A stretch of DNA of 64,000 nucleotides from Sphingobacterium mizutaii. Its GTDB lineage: Bacteria; Bacteroidota; Bacteroidia; Sphingobacteriales; Sphingobacteriaceae. Below the pieces are notes generated by a model. It was not told where the DNA came from, did not search any database, and worked only from the letters and a program-made list of their open reading frames with translations. Both the position numbers and the translations under genes were made by a program. The stretch's first letter is position 1. Every line of letters starts with the position of its first letter. The DNA lies in the NCBI RefSeq assembly GCF_900187125.1, contig NZ_LT906468.1, positions 3,224,001 through 3,288,000 of the forward strand, written 5' to 3'. Positions 16,718 to 26,115 of the stretch are shown piece after piece.

Positions 16718-17725
16718 ATGAAAATAGCGATCTTAATCAACCAGTCTCACAAAGAAGAGGAAAAATTTACGACGACCATGCTGGCCCTCAAAGCCCTTGA
16801 AAGAGGACATTCCGTTCTTTACATTGGCTTGGCCGATTTTGTTTATGAGGACGAACAGACCGTCTTGGCGCATTGCAGGGTCATAAAGCCCGAACATGGC
16901 CTAACCAATGGAGCAGATTTTGTAAAATACCTGAAAGATGCAGAAAAGACATTGGTAGACCTTGGCGAGATTGATGTCCTTTGGTTAAGGTTCGACCCTA
17001 CCTTGGATATGCTCAACAGACCTTGGGCGGCAGCTGCAGGTATACAATTCGCACAGATTGTCAAAAAGAATGGCCGTTATGTCATCAATGACCCAGATTA
17101 TCTGGTCCAAGCCAACAACAAACTCTATCTCGAGAATTTCCCCAAATCGGTACGTCCGAAAACCTTGGTCACCAGAAACCATGATGATGTGCTCCGGTTC
17201 TTGGAGGAACAAAAGGATAAGATCATCCTGAAGCCATTGAAAGGTTCAGGTGGTAAGAATGTCTTTATGATCGATTACAAAGAACGGCAGAATCTCAAAC
17301 AAACTGTAGAGGCCATCGCAAGGGATGGTTATGTCATCGCGCAGGAATATCTACCTGAAGCAAAAAAAGGCGATATTAGATTCTTTATGATGGATGGTGA
17401 ACCTTTGATCGTCGATGGCAAATATGCCGCCGTCAGGAGGGTGCAAAAAGAAGATGAAATCCGTAGCAATATCCACCAAGGTGCAAAACCTGAGGAAGCG
17501 ATCATTGATGAAAACATCTTAAACCTAGTAGGTCAGGTATCACAGCAATTAAAGGATGACAACATGTACCTGGTAGGCTTGGATATCGTAGGCGATAAGA
17601 TCATGGAGGTGAATGTATTCAGTCCAGGGGCTTTATACCATGCATCGAAGATTCTGAACAAAGACTTTGCAAATGCCATTATCATGGATTTAGAGAAAAA
17701 AGTAAAGGATTTTTACAATAAATAA
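16718..17725 (+). CDS. Glutathione synthetase-like ATP-grasp ligase
   Basis: 335 residues with a complete ATP-grasp enzyme: N-terminal substrate domain with LWLRFDPTLDMLNRPW, ATP-binding IILKPLKGSGGKNVFMI (around 170-185), the AQEYLPEAKKGDIRFFMM strand-loop, and the Mg-binding LDIVGDKIMEVNVFSPG near the end. It closely resembles GshB but there is no glutamate-cysteine ligase nearby, and it sits behind an amidohydrolase and a DUF1704 peptidase. Enzymes of this fold join an amine to a carboxylate through an acyl-phosphate. The product here is unknown; I would not assume glutathione. Confidence 0.88.
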   Translation: MKIAILINQSHKEEEKFTTTMLALKALERGHSVLYIGLADFVYEDEQTVLAHCRVIKPEHGLTNGADFVKYLKDAEKTLVDLGEIDVLWLRFDPTLDMLNRPWAAAAGIQFAQIVKKNGRYVINDPDYLVQANNKLYLENFPKSVRPKTLVTRNHDDVLRFLEEQKDKIILKPLKGSGGKNVFMIDYKERQNLKQTVEAIARDGYVIAQEYLPEAKKGDIRFFMMDGEPLIVDGKYAAVRRVQKEDEIRSNIHQGAKPEEAIIDENILNLVGQVSQQLKDDNMYLVGLDIVGDKIMEVNVFSPGALYHASKILNKDFANAIIMDLEKKVKDFYNK

Positions 17726-17728
17726 TTA

Positions 17729-18838
17729 ATGAGAAAGCTTGTTCCATGGAGCCTTTTCCTCCTGATTTTCGCGACCATTAACGAAGTGGAGGCTTTTCAG
17801 GTAGACGTAAAAGATACCATTGCGGTAGATTCTGCATTTACAGACCTGCTGTTGCCTGCAAACCCAATTGGGATATCAGGAGCAGATGGAAGCATTTCAA
17901 TTGATCTGGGCCAAGGAAAATCGCTCTTCCTCTGGGGAGACTCCTTCCTTGGTCCCATTAAGGATAATATCCGCCAATCCCCATCTAAGTTTATCTTAGG
18001 AAATACAGCAACTTTATACAGCAAAGACTCCATTCAAAGTCTATATTCTGGAAATTTTGAGCAGCCCAGTTCTTTTATTGATGTGAAAGATGAAGAGCGA
18101 GGCAAATATTGGTATTGGCCTGGTGATGCCCTGCTTAATAAGAAGCATCTGCTCGTATTCATGGCCAAATACAGCAAAAAGGCAAATGAAAAAGGTCCTT
18201 TTGCTTTCCAATACGAAGGCTGTGACTTTCTACTCCTAGACTCCAAAAATTACCAAATTCTTCACCGTGCTCCATTTATTGATGCCAATAACCCCATACA
18301 TTACGGACATGCCATAATCCGGAAAAATAACGAACTCTATATCTACGGCTCAAAAGCAGACAATAGCAAGTTCAAATCCGAACTGCATGTCATGCGTGCA
18401 AGGATCAAAGGGAATAAACTGGAAAGATTGGAATACTGGAATGGAAGCCAATGGGTAAAGGATGCTGATCAGAGCCAAGCCATCCAGGGAATAACGAGTA
18501 TGGTATCCGAACAGTTCAGTGTTCGAGAGCTCAATGGGAAGATCGTCTTAGTGAACCAAGATCGGTATCAAATACCCGGAAAGATATATTCCTACACAGC
18601 TAATGATTTCCATGGACCTTTCAGCCAGGAGAAACTGCTCTATCAAATCAATGAACCCGAATTAAGAACAGATAGCCTATTTACCTACAATGCCATGTTC
18701 CATCCGCAGATCAGAAAGAATAACAAGGTTCTGATCAGCTATAATGTCAATACCTACAGTGAGCGACTTTGGTGGAAAAAAGCTTCCGTCTACCGTCCCA
18801 GGTTTATTTGGATACCTATAGACAGCATCTTAAATTGA
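17729..18838 (+). CDS. Secreted DUF4185-like beta-propeller protein
   Basis: 369 residues beginning 3 bases after the ATP-grasp stop, hence the fourth gene of the operon. A signal peptide (residues 1 to about 22, ending in EVEAF) predicts export. The body has repeated short strands with GADGSISIDL, SLFLWGDSFLG and IYGSKADNSKF, which fit the DUF4185/glycosyl-hydrolase-like five-bladed propeller family; the WGDSF motif is the best hint. No catalytic residues can be assigned. Its link to the cytoplasmic ligase and peptidase is unexplained and may simply be transcriptional. Confidence 0.6.
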   Translation: MRKLVPWSLFLLIFATINEVEAFQVDVKDTIAVDSAFTDLLLPANPIGISGADGSISIDLGQGKSLFLWGDSFLGPIKDNIRQSPSKFILGNTATLYSKDSIQSLYSGNFEQPSSFIDVKDEERGKYWYWPGDALLNKKHLLVFMAKYSKKANEKGPFAFQYEGCDFLLLDSKNYQILHRAPFIDANNPIHYGHAIIRKNNELYIYGSKADNSKFKSELHVMRARIKGNKLERLEYWNGSQWVKDADQSQAIQGITSMVSEQFSVRELNGKIVLVNQDRYQIPGKIYSYTANDFHGPFSQEKLLYQINEPELRTDSLFTYNAMFHPQIRKNNKVLISYNVNTYSERLWWKKASVYRPRFIWIPIDSILN

Positions 18839-19813
18839 TTATTTTTCAATAACCTTTTCCTCCTCAGTTAGTGGCGCGGGGGGGATTTCACTGACATTCC
18901 TTTCTATTTCCTTCAGTTCAACATGTACAGCATACTCCGAAGGTTCTATGCTGATGCCATGGAATGTGGCAAATTCTCTTGTAAATATGGCTCCAAAATA
19001 AAGGATGGCAGCTGTATAATACACCCATAACAAGATCAGGACAATGGATGCTGCGGTGCCATAAGTGGATTCCGTATCGGAAGATTGCAAGTAAAAACCG
19101 ATCCCAAACCGACCGATAGCAAAAAGGATAGCCGTAAAAAAGGCTCCAGCTTTTACAGGTCGCCAGCCAATGTTCACATCTGGCAACACCTTAAAGATCA
19201 CAGCAAAGAGAATAAAGGTAATCCCGAAGGTCAGGGCAAAATTGATCGCGTCCATCACATAGACGGTCATATCGGGGAAAAACCGCAATAATCTATCCGT
19301 AAAGGCCAGGATAATACCATTGACAACCAAAGTCACGACCAATAAGAATCCTAATCCAATGATCAAGGAAGAAGACAGCAAACGGTCCATAATAAGCTTT
19401 AACCAGCCCTTTTTAGGCTTTGCCTTCACATGCCAGATCTTGTTTATCGAGTTTTGCATATCTCCAAAAACCGTCGTGGCACCGATGATCAAGGTCACAA
19501 TACTGACGATCATCGCCAGATTGGATTTACCGGAAAGGCTCAGGTTCTTGATTACATCTTGGATCTGACGGGCAGCGGTCAAGCCGACCAGCTCATTCAA
19601 TTCAGAAAACAACTTGCCTTTGATGGCATCCTCTCCATAGAAGATCCCTGCAAGGGAAATCATCAAAACCAATATGGGACCAAGGGAAAATATCGTATAA
19701 TAAGCTAGTGATGCACTGTACTTCATACTGTCCTCATTCATAAATCCCATGACAGTATTCTTTAATATTTGAAAAGTATCCTTAAAAAAACCTTTGCTCT
19801 TTTGTTTTTCCAT
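18839..19813 (-). CDS. YihY/BrkB family inner-membrane protein
   Basis: 324 residues with about six transmembrane helices and the family pattern: KYSASLAYYTIFSLGPILVL near residues 35-55, then GATTVFGDMQNSINKIW, RLLSSSLIIGLGFLLVV, and a final YGTAASIVLILLWVYYTA. Members were once called ribonuclease BN in error; their role is unknown (possible transport or envelope function). The stop abuts exactly the stop of the convergent upstream gene on the other strand (18838/18839), with no space for a separate terminator. Confidence 0.9.
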   Translation of the reverse strand: MEKQKSKGFFKDTFQILKNTVMGFMNEDSMKYSASLAYYTIFSLGPILVLMISLAGIFYGEDAIKGKLFSELNELVGLTAARQIQDVIKNLSLSGKSNLAMIVSIVTLIIGATTVFGDMQNSINKIWHVKAKPKKGWLKLIMDRLLSSSLIIGLGFLLVVTLVVNGIILAFTDRLLRFFPDMTVYVMDAINFALTFGITFILFAVIFKVLPDVNIGWRPVKAGAFFTAILFAIGRFGIGFYLQSSDTESTYGTAASIVLILLWVYYTAAILYFGAIFTREFATFHGISIEPSEYAVHVELKEIERNVSEIPPAPLTEEEKVIEK

Positions 19814-19943
19814 AAATTATAGTTGCTCTCTACCTGTTACAAACAGCCATGAAATTAAAATGTTTGCTGATGCAACCAACAATTGTAAGAACATAAACTA
19901 GCCTGCCTTGTTCTATCCATAGTAAATTTTAAAAACGATCATC

Positions 19944-20111
19944 ATGAGTAAACAGAAAGAAACAAGACCAGAAGATTTAGAAAAAGACAAAACCGAACAA
20001 CCTCGGGAGGAAAATGAAAAGGTGCAATCCGATACTGGGAAACGTCCCGAAGGTGACACCAATCCCCTACCTCCTAACCCGAATAAGGTCGATGACCACG
20101 ATGGAGATTAA
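19944..20111 (+). CDS. Short, highly charged, probably disordered protein
   Basis: A 55-codon frame starting MSKQKETRPEDLEKDKTEQP and ending in PNKVDDHDGD. It is almost free of hydrophobic residues and rich in Glu, Lys, Asp, Pro and Asn, so it should be unstructured and soluble. Small acidic-basic proteins of this kind are seen in Sphingobacteriaceae as unnamed genes, sometimes linked to stress. It is divergent from the YihY gene. The coding call rests on a clean frame with start and stop and a composition unlike random AT-rich DNA; function is unknown. Confidence 0.5.
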   Translation: MSKQKETRPEDLEKDKTEQPREENEKVQSDTGKRPEGDTNPLPPNPNKVDDHDGD

Positions 20112-20127
20112 AAAAATGGAAAAATTA

Positions 20128-20159
20128 AACGGCCTAGATCCTTGCGGATTCAGGCCGTT
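20128..20159. terminator. Hairpin after the short charged protein
   Basis: AACGGCCT pairs with AGGCCGTT across a 16-base loop. There is little T-run on the plus side, but an A-rich stretch to the left gives T-runs on the minus strand. Confidence 0.4.
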
Positions 20160-20472
20160 AGCATAATAGTTAGTGTGTGTGATTTTTCAATATCTCGATC
20201 CAAAAACCGCTTTCAAATTTAATACGATTCGTTGGAGGAATTTGCTTGCTACCAAGTACGGTAAAATTCACGATAGAAGGATATAATTCTAAAAAAAGTA
20301 AATGCTTTCCATGGTCTCAAAAAAACACAAAACAGCCTTAATCATAAAATAAACATAGATTTTACAGCATTTAAATTATATGTTTAACCATTGACTTTTC
20401 CATAAATTTCCATCGTTTTCTAAGCCATTTACAGCCAAATCAGTGGCTAATTTTTCCCTATTATCCATAAAA

Positions 20473-20499
20473 AAGGCCTGAAACGAATTCCAGGCCTTT
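20473..20499 (-). terminator. Terminator of the RND efflux operon
   Basis: AAAGGCCTG pairs with CAGGCCTTT; on the minus strand the hairpin is followed by a run of T. Confidence 0.75.
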
Positions 20500-20526
20500 G
20501 GTATTTAGAAAATTAATTGTTCGAGT

Positions 20527-23500
20527 TTAGTTATGCTTAACTTCCATTTCATCGACATAATGTTCGTTAGGAACATAATCCGCTTCCATCATTTCTGCAT
20601 AATCTGTTTTTTCCTTCTTACCCCAACGACGACCGAAACCATCGAAGATTGAGTAAACTACTGGTACTACAACCAAGGTTAATAATAGAGACGATAAAAG
20701 TCCCCCGATAATTACAATCGCTAAACCTCTGTTGGTATCTGCACCATCACCTGTCGCCAATGCAATCGGGATCATACCGAACACCATCGCAATAGTTGTC
20801 ATCAAGATCGGACGTAGACGGGCATGGTTGGCAGCAACCAAGGCATCATGTGTACTGTCACCATGTTCTTTCCGGTGGTTGGCAAAGTCAACCAATAAGA
20901 TCGCATTCTTCGCCACCAAACCAATCAACATGATAATACCTAAGATGGTAAAGATATTCAGAGTCTGGTTCGTTAAAGCTAGCAACAATAACGCTCCGAT
21001 AAATGACAATGGAATCGAGAACAATACCACAAATGGAGTAGAGAAACTGTCATAAAGAGCAACCATTACTAAGTATACCAATAAGATAGATGCAACCAAG
21101 GCTACTCCTAAGGTACCGAAACCTTCAGTTTGGCTCTCCATGTTACCTCCCCATACATATACTACACCTGGCTTACGCTCTAATTGAGAGAATCCTGTTT
21201 CCCATTCTGCAGCCACCGTACCCATTGGGCGACCAACTACCGAACCTTGTACAGATACAGCAGGTGATTTATCGCGACGTTCCAATAAAGTTGGTCCTGA
21301 ACCGTAACCTACAGTCGCAAACTGATCCAATGAAATGGTAGCTCCTTGGTTATTGATAAACTTCAAGTTTCTAACATCATTGATATTCGCTCTTCCACTT
21401 TCAGCAAAACGGATATTGATATCATATTCGTTATCACCAGCGCGGAATTTATTGTCTGTGTTACCTGAGAATGCAGTCTGCATGGTCATCCCCACAGTTG
21501 CCACATTTAATCCAAGTGAAGTCATCTTATCACGGTCCACTTGAACGCGGATCTCAGGGTTACCATCTTCCGAAGTCAATTTCACCCCTGTAGCTCCAGG
21601 AATATTACGTAAAATCTCTTCTGCTTTGATCGCAAACTCACGTGCATCTTCCAAATCTGAACCCATAACGGTCAATTTCAAAGGCGCTTGCTCCGCTCCC
21701 ATCAAGCCCATATTTACGGCTGTAACTTTGGAACCGATCAATTTATTCTCCAACTCACGTTTCAATCGAGCTGAATATACCTTGGAACTTTCTGTATAGG
21801 TATCTTTTAAGATTACGTGGATCTCCGACTTATAGCGTGAACCTGCAGTTGACATCACCCCATCCGAGGATTGACCTACCGTGGTAATGATACTTTCTAC
21901 TTCTGGCTTAGACTCGATGATAGACTCCGCTTTTTGTGTCAGGAAGTTGGTTTTCTCCAAAGACGCATCTTTTTCCAATTCCAACTGGATCATGAATTCG
22001 CCTTTATCTGATGCTGGGAAGAAATCGGTACCAATATATCCAAGTCCTACCAATGCGAATGAACCAAAGAATAGAACCAAGGCGATAAACAAAGTTGCCA
22101 ATTTGGTCTTCCAGTTTTTCAAACACCATTCTAGGATACCTGTGATCCAATGCGTGAATGCTGTCAATCCTGCCTCAAAACCATGTACAATCTTTCCGAT
22201 AAAGGAATTAGGATTGATATGCTCTAGTTTTCCGAAACGTGAATACAACCAAGGCACCACCGTAAAGGAAACCAATAGGGATAATAAAGTGGAAATAATT
22301 ACCGTCACACAGAACTGTGCAAGAATGTTGGCTACCAAACCTGTTGACATCGCGATCGGTAAGAATACCACCACGATAACCAAGGTAATTGCCGATACGG
22401 TAAATCCAATCTCTTTTGCCCCATCATAAGCCGCGCGAACCTTATTCTTACCCATCTCCATATGGCGGTGGATATTCTCGATTACAACGATCGCATCATC
22501 GACCAAGATACCTACCACTAGGGATAGACCTAACAAGGACATCAAGTTCAAAGTATAGCCCATCAATAACAAACCGATAAAGGTTGCAATCAAGGACAAT
22601 GGAATCGCAATCATCGTAATGGCCGCGTTTCTCAAACTGTGCAAGAAGAACAACATGATAAAACCTACCAAGGCAATCGCAATCATTAAATCGTGGATTA
22701 CGTTGTCTGCTGCATTCAAGGTATAATCCGTTGAATCGTTCGCAACCCTGATCTGTATATTATCTGTTTTGTAATCAACCTGAACCGTTTCAATGGTTTC
22801 TTTCACCAATTTGGAAACCTCTACCGCATTCGCATCCGACTGTTTGAACACCTGCAATAAAATAGTGTTCTTACGATCTAAACGAGCGATTTTCTCGATT
22901 TCCTTGATCCCATCCTGAACATCGGCAACATCTTTCAAGAAAATCGTTACACCTGAAGGAGTGGTAATCGGCAAGTTTCTCAACTCTTCCACATCCACCA
23001 CCTTACCTGCCAAACGGATCGTCGTTCTCGACTCACGTGTACTCACGTTACCCGTAGGGAAATCCAAGTTGGACTGAGCAATTACGTTTTGGATTTGGGA
23101 AATGGAAACACCATAACCCTCCGCTTTTTGTGGATCCACGGAAACCTGGATTTCACGTTCCTCACCACCGACCATGTCTACTTTAGCAACCCCAGAGATA
23201 CGCGCAAAGATCGGCTGTATCTTGTTGTCCAACAGGTCGTACAATTCTTTCTCCGATTGGTTGGAGGTCACCGCCAAGCTCATGATGGCGATATCATCCA
23301 AGGAGAATTTATTCAAGGATGGAGCCTCAACGTCTTCCGGGAGGTCATTTAAGACCGCATTGATCTTCCGCTGGGCATCCGTGAGCAGGAAGTTGACATC
23401 CGCTCCATCATTCAGGGTGATCATAACAATCGAAACGTTCTCCAAGGAGGTTGATTCCAATTTCTTGATATTTTCCAAGGAGGATACAGCATCCTCGACT

Positions 23501-23697
23501 TTCTTGGTTACAGTACTCTCAACCTCGGAAGGTGAAGCACCTGGATACACCGTTTGGATGGTAATTACGTTTACCTCAAACTTGGGTATCAACTCATAAC
23601 CCAATTGGGTATATGAGAATATCCCGCCTAATGTCAATAGTATGAATAATACTATGATCAGACTCGGACGTTTTATCGATATTTCAGTAATCTTCAT
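20527..23697 (-). CDS. RND efflux transporter, inner-membrane permease
   Basis: 1056 residues of the AcrB/MexB-type hydrophobe/amphiphile efflux family. The protein opens with EISIKRPSLIIVLFILLTLGG and shows twelve expected transmembrane helices in two halves; the proton-relay region GILVDDAIVVIENIHRHMEMG holds the paired Asp of helix 4. Large periplasmic loops follow helices 1 and 7. It exports drugs, detergents or lipophilic compounds using the proton gradient, together with the adaptor and TolC-like channel encoded just upstream. Substrates cannot be read from sequence. Confidence 0.95.
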   Translation of the reverse strand: MKITEISIKRPSLIIVLFILLTLGGIFSYTQLGYELIPKFEVNVITIQTVYPGASPSEVESTVTKKVEDAVSSLENIKKLESTSLENVSIVMITLNDGADVNFLLTDAQRKINAVLNDLPEDVEAPSLNKFSLDDIAIMSLAVTSNQSEKELYDLLDNKIQPIFARISGVAKVDMVGGEEREIQVSVDPQKAEGYGVSISQIQNVIAQSNLDFPTGNVSTRESRTTIRLAGKVVDVEELRNLPITTPSGVTIFLKDVADVQDGIKEIEKIARLDRKNTILLQVFKQSDANAVEVSKLVKETIETVQVDYKTDNIQIRVANDSTDYTLNAADNVIHDLMIAIALVGFIMLFFLHSLRNAAITMIAIPLSLIATFIGLLLMGYTLNLMSLLGLSLVVGILVDDAIVVIENIHRHMEMGKNKVRAAYDGAKEIGFTVSAITLVIVVVFLPIAMSTGLVANILAQFCVTVIISTLLSLLVSFTVVPWLYSRFGKLEHINPNSFIGKIVHGFEAGLTAFTHWITGILEWCLKNWKTKLATLFIALVLFFGSFALVGLGYIGTDFFPASDKGEFMIQLELEKDASLEKTNFLTQKAESIIESKPEVESIITTVGQSSDGVMSTAGSRYKSEIHVILKDTYTESSKVYSARLKRELENKLIGSKVTAVNMGLMGAEQAPLKLTVMGSDLEDAREFAIKAEEILRNIPGATGVKLTSEDGNPEIRVQVDRDKMTSLGLNVATVGMTMQTAFSGNTDNKFRAGDNEYDINIRFAESGRANINDVRNLKFINNQGATISLDQFATVGYGSGPTLLERRDKSPAVSVQGSVVGRPMGTVAAEWETGFSQLERKPGVVYVWGGNMESQTEGFGTLGVALVASILLVYLVMVALYDSFSTPFVVLFSIPLSFIGALLLLALTNQTLNIFTILGIIMLIGLVAKNAILLVDFANHRKEHGDSTHDALVAANHARLRPILMTTIAMVFGMIPIALATGDGADTNRGLAIVIIGGLLSSLLLTLVVVPVVYSIFDGFGRRWGKKEKTDYAEMMEADYVPNEHYVDEMEVKHN

Positions 23698-23722
23698 TTT
23701 ATGACTTCGTTCTTAGCACAAA

Positions 23723-24781
23723 TTATTTAATGATTTCAACAGGTGAGTTGTTAAACAAGTTGATTTGACCTGAAACAATAACTTGGTCACCAGCTTGTAA
23801 ACCGCTAAGAACCTCAATATTATCACCAAAGCTTCTTCCTGCTACAACCTCTGATTCTACTGCTTTTCCGTTTTTCAAAACGAATACTTTGTTATCCGAA
23901 ATACTACCTACGAATGCTGTTCTAGGAACCACCAATACGCTTGATGTACCGCTTGCTCCGAATACGGCTGTACCGTACATACCTGCACGCAATTCATTGT
24001 TCGGATTGTTCGCTATCTCGATCTCTACAGGGAAGTTCAAGCTACCATCTGATTTAGGTGCGATAAAAGTAATCTTTCCTGTAAATTCCCTATCTGCATA
24101 AACACTCACTCTAACCTTTACAACCTGTCCAACACGAAGGGTTGCAACATTCTTTTCATCCACATTCACACGCAGTTTCAAGGTGCTCACATTGACGATA
24201 TCAAATGCGGGAGTACCTGGGCTTACATAAGCTCCGGGCTCAATCTTACGTGAATTCACGATACCTGCAACTGAGGTTTTGATCGTAACATCACCAGCAG
24301 TCAATTTTGCGCTTTTCAAGTTGTTTTTTGAACTTTCAAATTGCAGGCGCATTTGATCTACCTGTTGTTGCGTTACACCACCTGTAGTAAGGGCATTTTC
24401 ATAACGTTGTAAGTTAGCTAGCGCATTATCATAAGATGCCTGTGCGTTGGCCACATTTACATTCAACTTATCGCCTTCAACGATTGCCAAAGTCTGGCCT
24501 GCTGAAACTCTTGATCCTTCATCAACCATAACACGAACCACACGACCACCAGTTTCTGCTGCTACCGTTACTTCTTGTTTTGGCATAAAAGTACCATTCG
24601 CTAGGTATTCTAAGCTCATATCGCTATTCTCAGCAGTATCGATACGAACTGCCACTGCAGCGTTCTTCTCAGCTACTGCAGCTGTATCTGCATCATTTTT
24701 TGCTTTATTCTTTTGGAGGATAAAGTAAATACCTGCTCCAGCAGCAATGATAACAATTAGGGTAATTAATGTACGTTTCAT
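23723..24781 (-). CDS. RND efflux periplasmic adaptor (membrane fusion protein)
   Basis: 352 residues. One N-terminal membrane anchor (TLITLIVIIAAGAGIYFIL), a lipoyl-like hairpin domain split around a helical hairpin (VTVAAETGGRVVRVMVDEGS, then TSVAGIVNSRKIEPGAYVSPG), then beta-barrel and membrane-proximal domains ending in SGQINLFNNSPVEIIK. It bridges the inner-membrane pump and the outer-membrane channel. It lies second-to-last in the operon, 25 bases before the permease gene. Confidence 0.95.
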   Translation of the reverse strand: MKRTLITLIVIIAAGAGIYFILQKNKAKNDADTAAVAEKNAAVAVRIDTAENSDMSLEYLANGTFMPKQEVTVAAETGGRVVRVMVDEGSRVSAGQTLAIVEGDKLNVNVANAQASYDNALANLQRYENALTTGGVTQQQVDQMRLQFESSKNNLKSAKLTAGDVTIKTSVAGIVNSRKIEPGAYVSPGTPAFDIVNVSTLKLRVNVDEKNVATLRVGQVVKVRVSVYADREFTGKITFIAPKSDGSLNFPVEIEIANNPNNELRAGMYGTAVFGASGTSSVLVVPRTAFVGSISDNKVFVLKNGKAVESEVVAGRSFGDNIEVLSGLQAGDQVIVSGQINLFNNSPVEIIK

Positions 24782-24794
24782 TTATGTGGTTATA

Positions 24795-26114
24795 TTATTC
24801 GTTTACTAATGATTTTAACTGTCCGTTTGCTTTGATCAATTGGACCTCGGCAATCTTATAATTCAATAAAGAGGTATTCAAGTTGTTCTCTGCCGTAGCC
24901 AATGCATTCTCAGCATCTAAAAGCTCAGTCAAGGTTGCCAAACCGTTACGGTAGTTGTTTTGGGTGTCTTCCAAAACCTCTTTCGACAACTGTACGTTTC
25001 TTCTGTTAGCATCAACGGTCAACAAACTGTTCTTGATCTGCGCTTTCGCATTTTCATTCGCCAAGTTCAGCCCTAATCGGGTGTCTTCCATATCAACCTC
25101 CAATTGCTTGATCTGTATGGTCGCTTGATTGATCTTCGCTTTGGTAGATCCACCATTGAAGATTGGAATAGAAAGGTTCAAGCCCAGTCCTGATGTTGGG
25201 AACCATTTGAAGTCATTGCTTCCCGGAATCCCTTGACCAAAACCTTGGTAACCGATATCACCACCAAATGATAGGGATGGATAATAAGCAGCTTTCATGC
25301 TCTTTCTATTCAATTCCAGTAATTCAGCTTGTTTTTCCATCAATTTGATTTCAGTTCTTCCCGCTAAATCCATGGTTGTTGTTGCCAGCTCCAGGTTCAC
25401 ATCAAATGTTTCCTCTGGTAATTCGATATCAGTTTCAATTGGCATACCGATCGCAAACTTCAAGGCATTCTCCTTCAGCTCCAGTGCATTGACAACAATC
25501 TGTCTCTGTGCTACCAAATTGTTGATATTTACGATGATACGATCTAAATCGATCTGTCTAGCAATACCTGCAGTTACCAAACCTTCGATAACCGTTTTGG
25601 TCTTGTTTGTATTTTCCAAGTTATTGTCGATGGTTTCCAATTGCAATTGCGTTTGGAAAACATCATAATAGGCATTGGCAACTTTCTCGATCAAAGTTTC
25701 ATCGGTCAATTGTCTGTTGATCGTATAAAATTCGCGAGTAGTTCTTGCTGCTTTCAAACCAGTGAACAAGGATTGGTTGAAGATCTGTTGGTTCACCGAA
25801 AGTCCAGCAGTGGAGTTCCAGGGCTGACCCATTTTAAGGTATTGGGTCTGTCCCCCCACCTCCAATGGCATACTTGGAATGATCGCATTATATTTTACAC
25901 TTGCCGAGCCGTTGATCTGTGGTAAAGCCCCTGCCCTAACCTCATCGATTTGGTACTCCGAGTTTTCTAGGTCGAGCATTGCCTTTTTGGCTTCAGCTTT
26001 ATTTTCCAATGCAAATTTTACCGCTTCCTGCAAGGTCAAGGTCTCTTGTGCATGTAACAATGATCCAGATAGCATTCCAGCTACCATAAGGGCCATGAGT
26101 TTAGTTTTATTCAT
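24795..26114 (-). CDS. TolC-family outer-membrane efflux channel
   Basis: 439 residues with a signal peptide (cleavage near SLLHAQ) and two repeated outer-membrane efflux domains: long heptad-like helices (TLTLQEAVKFALENKAEAKK at the start) and an internal LNLSIPIFNGGSTKAKINQA strand-turn, typical of OEP repeats. It forms the trimeric outer-membrane duct for the RND pump encoded downstream. It starts only 1 base after the tetR stop, so expression is coupled to the regulator. Confidence 0.95.
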   Translation of the reverse strand: MNKTKLMALMVAGMLSGSLLHAQETLTLQEAVKFALENKAEAKKAMLDLENSEYQIDEVRAGALPQINGSASVKYNAIIPSMPLEVGGQTQYLKMGQPWNSTAGLSVNQQIFNQSLFTGLKAARTTREFYTINRQLTDETLIEKVANAYYDVFQTQLQLETIDNNLENTNKTKTVIEGLVTAGIARQIDLDRIIVNINNLVAQRQIVVNALELKENALKFAIGMPIETDIELPEETFDVNLELATTTMDLAGRTEIKLMEKQAELLELNRKSMKAAYYPSLSFGGDIGYQGFGQGIPGSNDFKWFPTSGLGLNLSIPIFNGGSTKAKINQATIQIKQLEVDMEDTRLGLNLANENAKAQIKNSLLTVDANRRNVQLSKEVLEDTQNNYRNGLATLTELLDAENALATAENNLNTSLLNYKIAEVQLIKANGQLKSLVNE

Positions 26115-26115
26115 T

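Larger units (their letters stand above)
20112..20526. other. Intergenic stretch without a recognisable gene
   Basis: Between the short charged protein and the end of the efflux operon I see only the hairpin at 20128-20159 and the terminator at 20473-20499. The rest is AT-rich with no frame of interest. Confidence 0.5.

Noticed and set aside
16718..17725. Calling the ATP-grasp protein glutathione synthetase (gshB)
   Set aside because: Sequence resembles GshB but no partner ligase is seen and the neighbours point to peptide chemistry, so only a family-level call is made.
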